Under the pieces are notes generated by a model. It saw nothing but the letters and a program-made list of their open reading frames with translations. It had not been told where the DNA came from and did no database searches. Position numbers and translations under genes: made by a program. A stretch of DNA of 64,000 nucleotides from Lactobacillus sp. W8174 (GTDB taxonomy: Bacteria; Bacillota; Bacilli; Lactobacillales; Lactobacillaceae): contig NZ_JACFRN010000001.1 in NCBI RefSeq assembly GCF_016100975.1, forward strand, positions 1 through 64,000, read 5' to 3'. Below are positions 16,182 to 24,552 of the stretch, one piece after another. How positions within the stretch are numbered: position 1 is the stretch's first letter; each line of letters opens with the position of its first letter.

Positions 16182-16264
16182 AGGGACGTGGCAGTAAGTA
16201 ACTGCATGTGGCGATCGTATAAACACAAGAAACACAAGTTTCAGGTGCAACTCCTGACGTTCCT
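16182..16264 (+). ncRNA. tRNA-like element 2 (irregular anticodon region)
   Basis: Acceptor AGGGACG/CGTTCCT (7 bp with one GU pair), a perfect D-stem (GCAG/CTGC at 16191-16205) and a perfect 5-bp T-stem (TCAGG/CCTGA at 16241-16257) are spaced as in a tRNA. The 35 nt between them do not form a normal anticodon arm and contain a tandem duplication of AAACACAAG. The T-loop (TGCAACT) is unusual. It is a degenerate or specialised tRNA-like RNA. Confidence 0.42.
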
Positions 16265-16365
16265 CTAGACACGCCAAGACCTTAATGCATGTTTATTTTT
16301 CAGGAATATCCATAATTATGTTTTTAGAGTTTAGTGATTGAATATTAAGTGAGCGTGTCAAATCA

Positions 16366-16434
16366 AATATGGATTAATTGATATGGTAATCAAATTATTT
16401 AATGCAAGGGTTAGACCTATCAGTAATCCATATT
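16366..16434 (+). ncRNA. tRNA-like element 3
   Basis: An 11-bp perfect terminal stem (AATATGGATTA/TAATCCATATT) encloses a D-arm-like hairpin (TTGAT-ATGGTA-ATCAA, 16378-16393, with GG in the loop). A short AGG/CCT hairpin lies where a T-arm would be. The anticodon arm is not evident. The T-run after the stem means it could instead be a terminator with a large loop. Confidence 0.35.
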
Positions 16435-16438
16435 TTTT

Positions 16439-16509
16439 ATGTCCTTAATGTAAAAGTAGCATGGCGGTCTCGAAAATCGCAGATGATGGTTCAAGCCCTG
16501 CAGGACATT
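16439..16509 (+). ncRNA. tRNA-like element 4 (near-complete cloverleaf, anticodon CGA)
   Basis: Acceptor ATGTCCT/AGGACAT (7 bp), D-stem ATG/CAT, anticodon stem GCGGT/ATCGC around loop CTCGAAA, and a T-loop TTCAAGC. The T-stem has two mismatches and the D-loop lacks GG. The anticodon would be CGA, yet the long variable arm expected for tRNA-Ser is absent. It is probably a decayed or non-canonical phage tRNA. Confidence 0.45.
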
Positions 16510-16546
16510 TTTGACTAAATAAAGAGATTGGAAGGAAATATATGCA

Positions 16547-16705
16547 ATGCTTAATAAAAAAAGACTAAAAGCTATAGCAAATAAGCTTGGGATTAAAGTT
16601 ACTTTTGATTCGGATAATCCCGGCTTTTTCTCGGAAAATGACAAGAAAAATTATAACTTTTCTGATTTAGATAGGGTAATTGATAAAACATTACGATTGT
16701 TTTAA
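16547..16705 (+). CDS. 52-residue hypothetical protein
   Basis: A short frame starting MLNKKRLKAIANKLG, with GAAGGA 10 nt upstream, and ending DRVIDKTLRLF. It is polar with a helical N-terminus. No family is recognised. It follows the tRNA-like cluster and is followed by another short gene of similar spacing, so the two probably form a small unit ended by the terminator at 16889. Confidence 0.5.
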   Translation: MLNKKRLKAIANKLGIKVTFDSDNPGFFSENDKKNYNFSDLDRVIDKTLRLF

Positions 16706-16725
16706 ATCAAAGGAAGGCAAAGTAA

Positions 16726-16866
16726 ATGAAGATAACAGTAGAAGTGACTCCTAATGAAATTATTGAATTAACAAGGAAAAGAAAGTCACTTGATGGCAAA
16801 AAATATGCAGATATTATAACAAATAGCCTAAATAAGGCTTTTCAGGAAGCAATGAAAAATTTGTAG
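16726..16866 (+). CDS. 46-residue hypothetical protein, possibly ribbon-helix-helix
   Basis: ATG preceded by AAGGAAGG. The sequence starts MKITVEVTPNEIIELTRKR and continues with a helix ADIITNSLNKAFQEAMKN. The beta strand-helix-helix pattern resembles a minimal ribbon-helix-helix fold, but this is only a visual impression. A terminator follows 23 bp after the stop. Confidence 0.5.
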   Translation: MKITVEVTPNEIIELTRKRKSLDGKKYADIITNSLNKAFQEAMKNL

Positions 16867-16888
16867 TAATAACCAGTGTAAAAAATTT

Positions 16889-16914
16889 AGCACCTATAGT
16901 TAGGCGCTTTTTTT
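16889..16914 (+). terminator. Intrinsic terminator before terminase
   Basis: AGCACCTA pairs with TAGGCGCT (one A/C mismatch) around a 4-nt loop, followed by T7. It separates the two short genes from the terminase operon. Confidence 0.7.
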
Positions 16915-16945
16915 GTACCTAAAAATAGAAAGAAGGTGATAAGTA

Positions 16946-17476
16946 TTGAAGGATAAGCTTACGGTTAAACAGCGCAAATTTGCAGACGAATATATGATTT
17001 CGGGTAACGCGACAGAAGCGGCTATTAAAGCTGGTTATAAGAAAAAATCAGCATATTCAATCGCCGGGCAAAACTTGAAAAAACATGAAGTCATCGCCTA
17101 CATCCAAAAAAGGCGGAAGTCAATTGATAGTAAGAAAGTTGCAGACCAGAAAGAGATCTTTGAATACTTATCATCAATTATGAGGGGCGAGGAAAAAGAA
17201 AAGGTGATGACATCTAAGGGTATAGTTGAAGTTCCGATCCCTGTTAAAACGAGATTGAATGCAGCCAAAGAACTGCTAAAACGCAATCCAGGCGATCCGT
17301 TAATCAAAGCACAGACGGAAAAAGCAATTGCTGAAGCTAAACTTGCAACGGCACAGGCAGAGGAAGTAGACAAGATAGTTGATTCATCGGCTAAAAAGTT
17401 TGAAAAATTGTCTGTTGATGACCTTAAAAAACTAGCACATATAGGGGATGATATTGATGAAGTACAGCCACAGTGA
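16946..17476 (+). CDS. Terminase small subunit
   Basis: 176 residues from a TTG start with AGAAGGTGAT upstream. The N-terminus carries the Terminase_2-type DNA-recognition helix-turn-helix (LTVKQRKFADEYMISGNATEAAIKAGY). A basic segment and a long Ala/Glu-rich coiled coil (about 115-145) for oligomerisation follow. It recognises phage DNA and hands it to the large subunit encoded next, which it overlaps by 20 bp. Confidence 0.92.
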   Translation: MKDKLTVKQRKFADEYMISGNATEAAIKAGYKKKSAYSIAGQNLKKHEVIAYIQKRRKSIDSKKVADQKEIFEYLSSIMRGEEKEKVMTSKGIVEVPIPVKTRLNAAKELLKRNPGDPLIKAQTEKAIAEAKLATAQAEEVDKIVDSSAKKFEKLSVDDLKKLAHIGDDIDEVQPQ

Positions 17477-18905
17477 GATACGTGCAATTGAGCGTGGCGC
17501 GCAGGAAGAACTAGCAAGGCGTGAGTATCAATATTTTTTCGAGCTAGCTAACCCTAAATTGAAACTTTATCCTCACATAAAGTATATTTGCCAAAAAATG
17601 CAGAAGATCATGAATGGGGAGCAGAAGTTCTATATCGTAGAAATGCCTCCGCAACACGGTAAATCGACAACGATTACCGAAACTTTTGCTAGTTACTTCT
17701 TAATGAAGAATCCAGATAAGCATGTCATGATAACCACCTATTCAGAGTATCTATATACTCAGTTTGCCGAAGCCAATAGAAAAATTTTTAGCAAATGGGC
17801 ACCAAGGCTTTTTGGCTTAAAGATGAGTAAAAACACGTCAAAAACATTCAATATCCTTAATCACGATGGTGGTTTCTATGCAACATCAATGTTAGGTGGT
17901 GCTTCTGGTATGTCAGCAGACTTGTTAATTATCGATGATCCAAACAAGAATGCTGAGGAAGCGTCTTCAGCAACAATCAGGAAAAAGATATGGGATGAGT
18001 GGACGATGACCTTTTATCCTAGACTCCAAAAAGGTGGCTCCGTTATTGTCATTATGACAAGATGGCACACAGAAGATCTTGCTGGTCAATTGCTTAAGAA
18101 CAAAGCTTTACCGTGGGAAGAAATAAAGCTTCCAGCAATTGCAGAAAACATCCCTCCTGGTGAGACAGATGCAATAGGCAGACACAATGGGGATGCACTA
18201 TGTCCTGAATTGCATTCTTTGGAAGAACTGGAAACGCATAAGCTTGACATGGGGAGCCATAAGTTTGAGGCAATGTACCAACAGTCACCAACGATAGAAG
18301 GTGGCAACATCTTTAAACGTGAATGGGTTAAATTCTATGTTCCTAATAGACAAAAGATGACAGAGCTAGGACTAACTGAAAGAGATGTGGAGATACCAGA
18401 AAGGCACTTCGATGAACAGGTTCAAGCTTGGGATGCAACTTTTAAGAGCAAAGAGAATGATGACTTTGTAGCAGGTCAGACATGGGCTAGACGTGGTGCC
18501 AGGTTATATCTATTACCGCACTGGTGTCATAAGCGCTTATCTTTTACACAAACACTAGATGCCATTAGATCAATGACGCAACGTTATCCACATGCCACAG
18601 CAAAACTTGTGGAAGACAAGGCTAATGGTCCAGCTATTATCGATACCCTGAAGAAAGAGATACCTGGTATTGTTCCAGTATCACCTGGAGCGGACAGCAA
18701 AGAGGCACGTGCTAGTTCTGTCAGTCCAATATGGGAGGCAGGACAGATATACGTACCGCATCCCTTATGGATACCAGAAATCGATGATTGGCTAGAAGAG
18801 ATATTCGGATTCCCTAATATGCCACACGATGACAATGTGGATTCGATGGTCTATGCAGTGAGACGGTTAAACAAGAAATCAAATGGTCCATTTATCAGAT
18901 TTTAG
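17457..18905 (+). CDS. Terminase large subunit (ATPase and nuclease)
   Basis: 482 residues from the ATG at 17457 (AGGGGATG upstream). The packaging ATPase shows Walker A-like MPPQHGKST (about 63-71), Walker B LLIIDDP (about 156-162) and the coupling segment TRWHTEDL. The RNase H-like nuclease domain shows QAWDATFK, VEDKANGPAIIDTLK and DDNVDSMVYA with its acidic metal ligands. This is the motor that pumps DNA through the portal and makes the cut. The length is normal and the gene is complete. Confidence 0.95.
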   Translation: MKYSHSEIRAIERGAQEELARREYQYFFELANPKLKLYPHIKYICQKMQKIMNGEQKFYIVEMPPQHGKSTTITETFASYFLMKNPDKHVMITTYSEYLYTQFAEANRKIFSKWAPRLFGLKMSKNTSKTFNILNHDGGFYATSMLGGASGMSADLLIIDDPNKNAEEASSATIRKKIWDEWTMTFYPRLQKGGSVIVIMTRWHTEDLAGQLLKNKALPWEEIKLPAIAENIPPGETDAIGRHNGDALCPELHSLEELETHKLDMGSHKFEAMYQQSPTIEGGNIFKREWVKFYVPNRQKMTELGLTERDVEIPERHFDEQVQAWDATFKSKENDDFVAGQTWARRGARLYLLPHWCHKRLSFTQTLDAIRSMTQRYPHATAKLVEDKANGPAIIDTLKKEIPGIVPVSPGADSKEARASSVSPIWEAGQIYVPHPLWIPEIDDWLEEIFGFPNMPHDDNVDSMVYAVRRLNKKSNGPFIRF

Positions 18906-18920
18906 AAAGGAGGCAGATCA

Positions 18921-20333
18921 TTGTTTGGAATAGGTAAAAAAGAAAAGAAAGAAAAGAGAAATAAGACTATCCGCTCTGATGGGATAGATATGAATTCACA
19001 CCTACCGTATGCAATGCTACATTGGCGATATAGTTGGGATGAGCAAGACTATGACAAGCTCAATAACCAATATAAACATGATGCTATTGCACGTAGAGTG
19101 GTGGCCAAACCTGCAGAAGATGCTACACGTAATGGCTGGCGGTTGGTTATTGCAGATGATCCAGATAAACAGGAGACTTACCAGGACGCGCTAGACAAGT
19201 TAAGACTAAATGACGTGCTAACTCAACAGCTGATATATCAGCGACTGCATGGTGATGGCTATATTAATGTTGGCGTGAAGGAGATCAACAACGGGAGTTC
19301 TGATTTAAGCAAGCCTCTAATACCTGAGAATGTTAAAGACGTAGCATTCGTTCATGCTTTCGGGCAGAATCACATTGAACAATATCAATACAATGATGAT
19401 CCAACAAGCGACAACTACAAGAAAGAGCAGTCTATTACTATAAGACCTACACAAGCAGGATATAAAACAAATGAGCAAGGGATGCAGATTCCTAATCCAG
19501 TCAATTCTAAACCGATCGTGCTAGACAAGAGCCGTTATTTTCACATTACGCTTGATAAATTTGAGGATGATGCCACAGGTACGTCAATAATTACCAGATG
19601 CTCTGAACAGTTAAAAGCGATGAACATAGCGCTTGAATCAACGGGCAAAATGTTACGTGAATTCACATTCAAAGTTGTCAAAAGTGACGAATTAGCTAAT
19701 GAAAATGATGAAGATTTCGATCGTGACTTTAGAAGGCTAACACAGGTTATGGATACTGAGGCAACAGCAGTTATCCACCAAGGCGATGAAATAGTAAAGG
19801 TAGCAACACCAGTTAATGGATATGACACATTGCTCAACTTTGTTTGGCAAGAACTAAGTGCTGCATGCAACATCCCTAAGTCAGTGCTGACTGGAGAACA
19901 AGCAGGATCTCTGGCAGGAGCAAGCCAAGATGTAGTCAACTACTATGACACAGTCAAATCGATGCAAGAGTCACTACTTAAACCTGAAATAGAGTACATT
20001 GTCAGGTTGCTGATGTATGCTGACGATATCGGAAACGGTCAAGAAGATCCAGACGAATTGGATTGGCACATTGAGTTTAACCCATTGTGGTCACCTGATG
20101 ACAAGACGCAGTCTGAGACGTTCAACAACAATGCAAACGCTGCTTCCACCCTGGTTGGCTCTGCTATTTATGATCCTGATGAGGCAAAGCAGATACTGAA
20201 TGGTATGAGCAATAATGCTATTCAAGGGATGCAGAACGTTACAAAAAATGACAGCTCTGACAAGCTAACACCAGATCAGGTCAAGCAGTATCTCGATGAC
20301 ATGAAGAAGGCAACTCATGGTAAAAAGACGTAA
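18921..20333 (+). CDS. Portal protein (DUF1073-like)
   Basis: 470 residues from a TTG start behind AGGAGG. The pattern (HWRYSWDEQDYDKLNNQYKH, ARRVVAKPAEDATRNGW, LHGDGYINVG, IPKSVLTGEQAGSLAGA) matches DUF1073-type portal proteins of Gram-positive myophages. It forms the dodecameric DNA channel at the head vertex and binds the terminase. The neighbouring terminase and gp7-like genes agree. The C-terminus is polar and overlaps the next gene by 17 bp. Confidence 0.9.
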   Translation: MFGIGKKEKKEKRNKTIRSDGIDMNSHLPYAMLHWRYSWDEQDYDKLNNQYKHDAIARRVVAKPAEDATRNGWRLVIADDPDKQETYQDALDKLRLNDVLTQQLIYQRLHGDGYINVGVKEINNGSSDLSKPLIPENVKDVAFVHAFGQNHIEQYQYNDDPTSDNYKKEQSITIRPTQAGYKTNEQGMQIPNPVNSKPIVLDKSRYFHITLDKFEDDATGTSIITRCSEQLKAMNIALESTGKMLREFTFKVVKSDELANENDEDFDRDFRRLTQVMDTEATAVIHQGDEIVKVATPVNGYDTLLNFVWQELSAACNIPKSVLTGEQAGSLAGASQDVVNYYDTVKSMQESLLKPEIEYIVRLLMYADDIGNGQEDPDELDWHIEFNPLWSPDDKTQSETFNNNANAASTLVGSAIYDPDEAKQILNGMSNNAIQGMQNVTKNDSSDKLTPDQVKQYLDDMKKATHGKKT

Positions 20334-21108
20334 TGGCTATCCGCTAAAATTGGAACGCTGGTATGAACGGAAGATGGATCAGCTAATTAGGAAGTGGCAA
20401 AAGCAGGCTAATCAGTTCGTTGATTTACATCTAAAGCAATATGTGACTGGTGGAACCAAAGTATTGCATGATGCTGCTAATGATGATCCTAACTGGGCTA
20501 ATTCTATTCAGCAATCCTTAAAACTGTTTTCTCTAGCAATGGATGACACACAGGAAGAAAGGACTATTGAGTCGCTGGTTACTAGGTGGCTTATATCGAT
20601 CAATAACTTCAGCTTGCAGAAAGCTAAGAAGTATACGGTCACTGTGGGCAAAGAAGAAGGCACAATAGCTCTTAATCCTTTGATGGGCGAAACTGTATTG
20701 AGCAATTACACTAAGGGCAAAATAGCTGAAAATACAGCCTTAATTAAAACAATGAAGCACAGATATATTGATCAACTGAAAACAGACATATATCAAAACA
20801 TCAATCATGGAGGTGGTGTTACTGATATTTCACATGCAATTAATTATCGAACAGGGATGACATTACGGCATGCAACATTGATAGCTAACGACCAGACAGG
20901 CAAGGCATTGTCACAGCTAGACGCTTACCGAAGTCAGAAGGCTGGCTATAGCAAGTACGTTTGGCGGTCGATGGAAGATGGACGAGTAAGACCTAAGCAT
21001 CAGAACCTAGATGGCAAGACATTTAACTATAACGATCCTAATGGTGGCGATAATGGACTACTGCCAGGAGAGCCAATACGATGTCGTTGCTATGCCGAAC
21101 CAGTATAG
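20317..21108 (+). CDS. Head morphogenesis protein, SPP1 gp7 / Mu F type
   Basis: 263 residues. The C-terminal Phage_Mu_F domain is clear: LRHATLIANDQTGKALSQLD, KYVWRSMEDGRVRPKHQNLD and PGEPIRCRCYAEPV. The N-terminal part is helical. It is a minor head protein associated with the portal and DNA injection in SPP1-like systems. It overlaps the portal gene and is followed at once by a terminator hairpin at 21111. Confidence 0.9.
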   Translation: MVKRRNGYPLKLERWYERKMDQLIRKWQKQANQFVDLHLKQYVTGGTKVLHDAANDDPNWANSIQQSLKLFSLAMDDTQEERTIESLVTRWLISINNFSLQKAKKYTVTVGKEEGTIALNPLMGETVLSNYTKGKIAENTALIKTMKHRYIDQLKTDIYQNINHGGGVTDISHAINYRTGMTLRHATLIANDQTGKALSQLDAYRSQKAGYSKYVWRSMEDGRVRPKHQNLDGKTFNYNDPNGGDNGLLPGEPIRCRCYAEPV

Positions 21109-21110
21109 AT

Positions 21111-21135
21111 GACACTCACTCGAGTGTCTTTTTTT
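21111..21135 (+). terminator. Intrinsic terminator within the head operon
   Basis: GACACTC/GAGTGTC, a perfect 7-bp stem with a 4-nt loop, is followed by T7 three bases after the gp7-like stop. It would attenuate transcription into the LysM/capsid genes. Confidence 0.8.
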
Positions 21136-21154
21136 ATGCCAAAGGAGGGCAAAA

Positions 21155-21568
21155 ATGGCAGATGATAACAAGAAAACTGATAAGAGTAATAACAATAATG
21201 GCAGTACAGGTAGCAATACTGTTAAGCCAAGTGGCACGGCAGTAGCAAGCTCAAATAATGGCAGTGCTAGCACAACTCCAACATGGACTAAGCCAGCTAC
21301 TGCAAGTGCAGATACCAAGCCAGCACCAACAGCAAATAAAGGAGGTGAGAAGATGGCAAAAGACCCAGAAGGGATGTTTGACTACTCAAAATGTCAGACA
21401 TACACAGTTAAAAAGGGCGATACATTGTTTGATGTAGCTCAGAAGTTCGAAGTAGTATTGCAACAGCTACGCTATTTTAACCATTTAGACAAGGCAACAT
21501 GGCGTATTAAAGAGGGACAGACATTGTATATTCCTGTTAAGCCCGTCCATGTGCCGACAGGTAAATAG
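21155..21568 (+). CDS. LysM-domain protein inside the head gene cluster
   Basis: 137 residues. Residues 1-65 are a Ser/Thr/Asn/Pro-rich, low-complexity linker. A LysM domain spans about 82-127 (YTVKKGDTLFDVAQKFEV, LRYFNHLDKATWRIKEG, LYIPVK), which usually binds N-acetylglucosamine in peptidoglycan. There is no signal peptide or catalytic domain. Its place between the gp7-like gene and the scaffold/capsid genes is unusual, since phage LysM proteins normally sit in tail hubs or lysins. It might be a virion decoration that contacts the wall. AAAGGAGG ribosome-binding site. Confidence 0.85.
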   Translation: MADDNKKTDKSNNNNGSTGSNTVKPSGTAVASSNNGSASTTPTWTKPATASADTKPAPTANKGGEKMAKDPEGMFDYSKCQTYTVKKGDTLFDVAQKFEVVLQQLRYFNHLDKATWRIKEGQTLYIPVKPVHVPTGK

Positions 21569-21570
21569 AG

Positions 21571-22713
21571 ATGCTTACGCGGTATGATACTGCACCTATC
21601 GATAAAGTTACACAGGACGCTCAGACAGGTTTTGTTCACATCACAGATGTGCCAATAGCTCGTGTGGGTGTTTTTCCATATCTCAAGGCAGATAGTTCTA
21701 TTGAAATGGAAGCTAAGCTTCCTGATGAACTATTAAGCGATAGCACAGTTTCTAGTGCTGACAGCAAACCAGTAACTAATGATCATCCCACAGAGTTAGT
21801 TAATCAGCAAAATGCCTCAAAATATATGAAAGGGTTCACAGCTGATAATGCACATGTGGATAATGACACATTGAAGGTCGACATGACGATTACTGATGCA
21901 GACCTTATTTCAGAGATAAATAAGGGCAAGCAGGAGCTGTCTATTGGGTTTGAGACGGAAATTGTGCCCGAAAAAGGTGAATACAAGGGCATTGCTTACG
22001 ATTCGGTGCAGAGAAATATACAAATAAACCATGTGGCTGTCGTTAAACATGGTCGTGCTGGTCATTCAGTACGATTAATAGGCGATAGTGCAGAAATGGT
22101 TCAACAAGATAATGTTGATAAGAAAGGAAAACAGATGGATACAACAAAGGTGCGCTTAGATGGCGCAGATGTAACAGTTGCTACTGGGGATGCTGACAAG
22201 GTTATCAAGTTAGATGCTGACAACTCTGAAAAAGCTAAAAAAATAGCTGAACTTGAAAATGAAATCAAAGAAAAGCAAAAAGAGCTTGATGAACTAAAAG
22301 GAAAATCGGATGAAGACAAGAAAAATGTTGATAAAGCTCAGGCTAAGGCTGATGCAGCTGAAAAAGAGTTAGCAGACCTCAAGAAAAAGTATTCTGGGGA
22401 TGCTATGGACAAGGCTGTTACTGCACGTTTGGAATTGATTAACAAAGTTAAACCTTATGTAGGGGATAGCTACGATTTTGCAGGTAAATCAGAAAAAGAG
22501 TTAAAGCTTGACGCTATTAAAGCACTAGATGATTCAGTTGATTTAACTGATAAGTCTGATGACTATATCGATGCTTATTTTGACTCTATGTGCAAGACAA
22601 ACGACTCAGCACATATTAATGGATACAATGGTCCACAGCCCAATATTGGCAAAGATAGTAATGATTTAGATGAATTAAGAAATAAACGGTACAACTTTAG
22701 TAATCAATTTTAA
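21571..22713 (+). CDS. DUF2213 prohead protease/scaffold-type protein
   Basis: 380 residues. The N-terminal DUF2213 domain (about 1-180) has the His and Ser motifs of prohead proteases (VTNDHPTELV, ELSIGFETEI, INHVAVVKHGRAG). A long Lys/Glu coiled coil (about 215-270) and an acidic C-terminal region are typical of scaffold. It probably shapes the capsid and is then processed. It comes two bases after the LysM gene and just before the capsid genes. Confidence 0.85.
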   Translation: MLTRYDTAPIDKVTQDAQTGFVHITDVPIARVGVFPYLKADSSIEMEAKLPDELLSDSTVSSADSKPVTNDHPTELVNQQNASKYMKGFTADNAHVDNDTLKVDMTITDADLISEINKGKQELSIGFETEIVPEKGEYKGIAYDSVQRNIQINHVAVVKHGRAGHSVRLIGDSAEMVQQDNVDKKGKQMDTTKVRLDGADVTVATGDADKVIKLDADNSEKAKKIAELENEIKEKQKELDELKGKSDEDKKNVDKAQAKADAAEKELADLKKKYSGDAMDKAVTARLELINKVKPYVGDSYDFAGKSEKELKLDAIKALDDSVDLTDKSDDYIDAYFDSMCKTNDSAHINGYNGPQPNIGKDSNDLDELRNKRYNFSNQF

Positions 22714-22727
22714 GGAGGTAAAAAGTA

Positions 22728-23216
22728 ATGAGTTTTGGAATACCAGACGGTAGACTATATCACGATAATCCGCTAAGTGCAGGATCAGTTGCAGCTCCTT
22801 TTGACTCAACAGCAGTTAACACAGAACATGCTGGAGCTGAAATTGCTTTTGGTGACGCAGTTGTGATTCAGGATGGCAAAGTTATACCAGCAACAGCTGG
22901 ACCAATTTATGGTGTTGCTTTAAAGAGAACTTATGTTGATGGTGACAACTTGTTTGAAGAAACTATTGAAAACGATAAATGGAAAGTAGGAGAAACTTTA
23001 GGTGTTATGAGGGATGGAACTATTTGGGTTCCAATCAGTGAAGATGTTGACCGTGGAGAAAATGCTGCAGTTGACTCTACCGGTAAGTTTAAACCAGCGA
23101 CAGGAAACGATGTAGTAGTGGGTGTGTTTACTTCAGATGGGGAAAAGGACTCAACAGCAAAACTGCAGACTAGAATTCAATTCGCACCTGATAAAACAGA
23201 AACTAATAGTAAATAG
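22728..23216 (+). CDS. Capsid cement/decoration-like structural protein
   Basis: 162 residues, predicted beta-rich, with a strong AAGGAGG site. The order scaffold - this gene - major capsid, the size and features such as GDAVVIQDGKVIPATAGPIY, VGETLGVMRDGTIWVP and VVVGVFTSDGEKDS match the structural cement proteins of DUF2184-type heads. It would reinforce the capsid lattice. The assignment rests on synteny and pattern. Confidence 0.75.
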   Translation: MSFGIPDGRLYHDNPLSAGSVAAPFDSTAVNTEHAGAEIAFGDAVVIQDGKVIPATAGPIYGVALKRTYVDGDNLFEETIENDKWKVGETLGVMRDGTIWVPISEDVDRGENAAVDSTGKFKPATGNDVVVGVFTSDGEKDSTAKLQTRIQFAPDKTETNSK

Positions 23217-23226
23217 GAGGAACTAA

Positions 23227-24156
23227 ATGATTAATTCAGGATTAATTAGTAGCCGAGATTTAATTTATCTTGACAAAATCGTATATAACCCGAAGAGCGC
23301 GCCACTAATTGCAGACAGCTTGTTTTCATCAATTCAAATACCAGAAATTTTAAAAGAATATCATTTCCTGGTACGTGATGGTAATGCTTCTGCAGCAGAG
23401 TTCACTAATCGTATGACAGACATCCCTGAGGTTGATGAAGGCGTAACAGAGTATTCTGTACCAATCACCAAAAATGTACTGGCACTGTCTTATACAGAAG
23501 ATGAACTTAAAGAGGCTGCCGTGTTAGGTATTGACTTATTGGCAGATAAAGCAAGTCTGGTTAACCGTGGACTTGCTGAACGTAAGGACAAAATCATTTT
23601 TAACGGATTAGAATCCAAAGGCATTATCGGTTTAACAAATACTAATACGGATAAAACAGGCTTCCAACAAATTAATGCAGAACAAACATTTGCCGAATTT
23701 GGCACAGATACTGAAGATGGGGCTCTCAAGTTACGTAATTTCTTGAAAGATGCAATTAGCAAGATTACGCACTTAGTCGGTTATGCTGATTCAAAACCAA
23801 CATTGCTACTTCCGCAGGCAGAAATTGATGAGTTGGAACGTCCTTTCAATAAGTACAATCCAGACAAAACAGTTAGATCAATGATTGAGCCATGGTTGTC
23901 AAAGATTGTTGCTGTGCCAGAACTTGAAGGCAAGTATTGGCATGCAAAGAACTCACATTTGGCTGATAGAAATAAGGATATGGGTATCTTATGTTTAACA
24001 GACCCTGATATTGCTCAAATTCCCGTTGCTTACAAGGTACAACGCCAACCAACAGAATATCATAATATGGTCACTAAAATTCCGTATAAGGAAAAGCATG
24101 GTGGTTTGGCAGTCCGTTATCCTTCAGCATTCGTTCAACTACTGAACATCAACTAG
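23227..24156 (+). CDS. Major capsid protein (DUF2184-like, HK97 fold)
   Basis: 309 residues with TAGGAGG upstream. The sequence (SRDLIYLDKIVYNPKSAP, DGVTEYSVPITKNVLALS-like central strand, LLLPQAEIDELERPFNKYN, GGLAVRYPSAFVQL) fits DUF2184 major capsid proteins of Gram-positive myophages, which adopt the HK97 fold. It lies directly after scaffold and cement genes. No separate delta domain is needed because scaffold is encoded on its own. Confidence 0.9.
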   Translation: MINSGLISSRDLIYLDKIVYNPKSAPLIADSLFSSIQIPEILKEYHFLVRDGNASAAEFTNRMTDIPEVDEGVTEYSVPITKNVLALSYTEDELKEAAVLGIDLLADKASLVNRGLAERKDKIIFNGLESKGIIGLTNTNTDKTGFQQINAEQTFAEFGTDTEDGALKLRNFLKDAISKITHLVGYADSKPTLLLPQAEIDELERPFNKYNPDKTVRSMIEPWLSKIVAVPELEGKYWHAKNSHLADRNKDMGILCLTDPDIAQIPVAYKVQRQPTEYHNMVTKIPYKEKHGGLAVRYPSAFVQLLNIN

Positions 24157-24165
24157 AGGTGTTTT

Positions 24166-24552
24166 ATGAATGCCGATGTTAAGCCAGATGATTTAAAAAA
24201 GCTGGCACCAAGCTTAGTATCAGATATCCCCGAAGAAAGCATTACTGCGTTAATTAGTAATGCTTATTTAATTGCGCTAGGAGATCACTTCCCAAAAAAT
24301 TTGACAATCGATGACGAAGTGATGCCTGTGCGGAAGATGGCAACAGAATACATGGCTCTGCACCTGGTGTCGACAGAGGGTAAGTCCGGTCAGGGAATTG
24401 TCTCTGAGAAAGTCGGTTCTCTGGAGCGACATTATAGTGCAGCAGTTAACACAGACTGGCTTAATGGCTCTCCTTGGGGGCAGGCTTATCTGCGACTATA
24501 CAAGCAGTATGGTGGCAGTAGGAAAAGCAGATATGCGGTGATTCAGCATTGA
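24166..24552 (+). CDS. DUF4054-like head-tail adaptor
   Basis: 128 residues, helical, with LVSDIPEESITALISNAYLIALG, YMALHLVSTEG and SPWGQAYLRLYKQYGG. These match the DUF4054 head-completion/adaptor proteins that bind beneath the portal. AGAGGTG is the ribosome-binding site. It overlaps the next gene by 4 bp. Confidence 0.8.
   Translation: MNADVKPDDLKKLAPSLVSDIPEESITALISNAYLIALGDHFPKNLTIDDEVMPVRKMATEYMALHLVSTEGKSGQGIVSEKVGSLERHYSAAVNTDWLNGSPWGQAYLRLYKQYGGSRKSRYAVIQH

Noticed and set aside
16092-16277. 61-codon frame on the - strand in the tRNA-like region
   Set aside because: It crosses the structured elements, has no ribosome-binding site and is antisense to all nearby genes.
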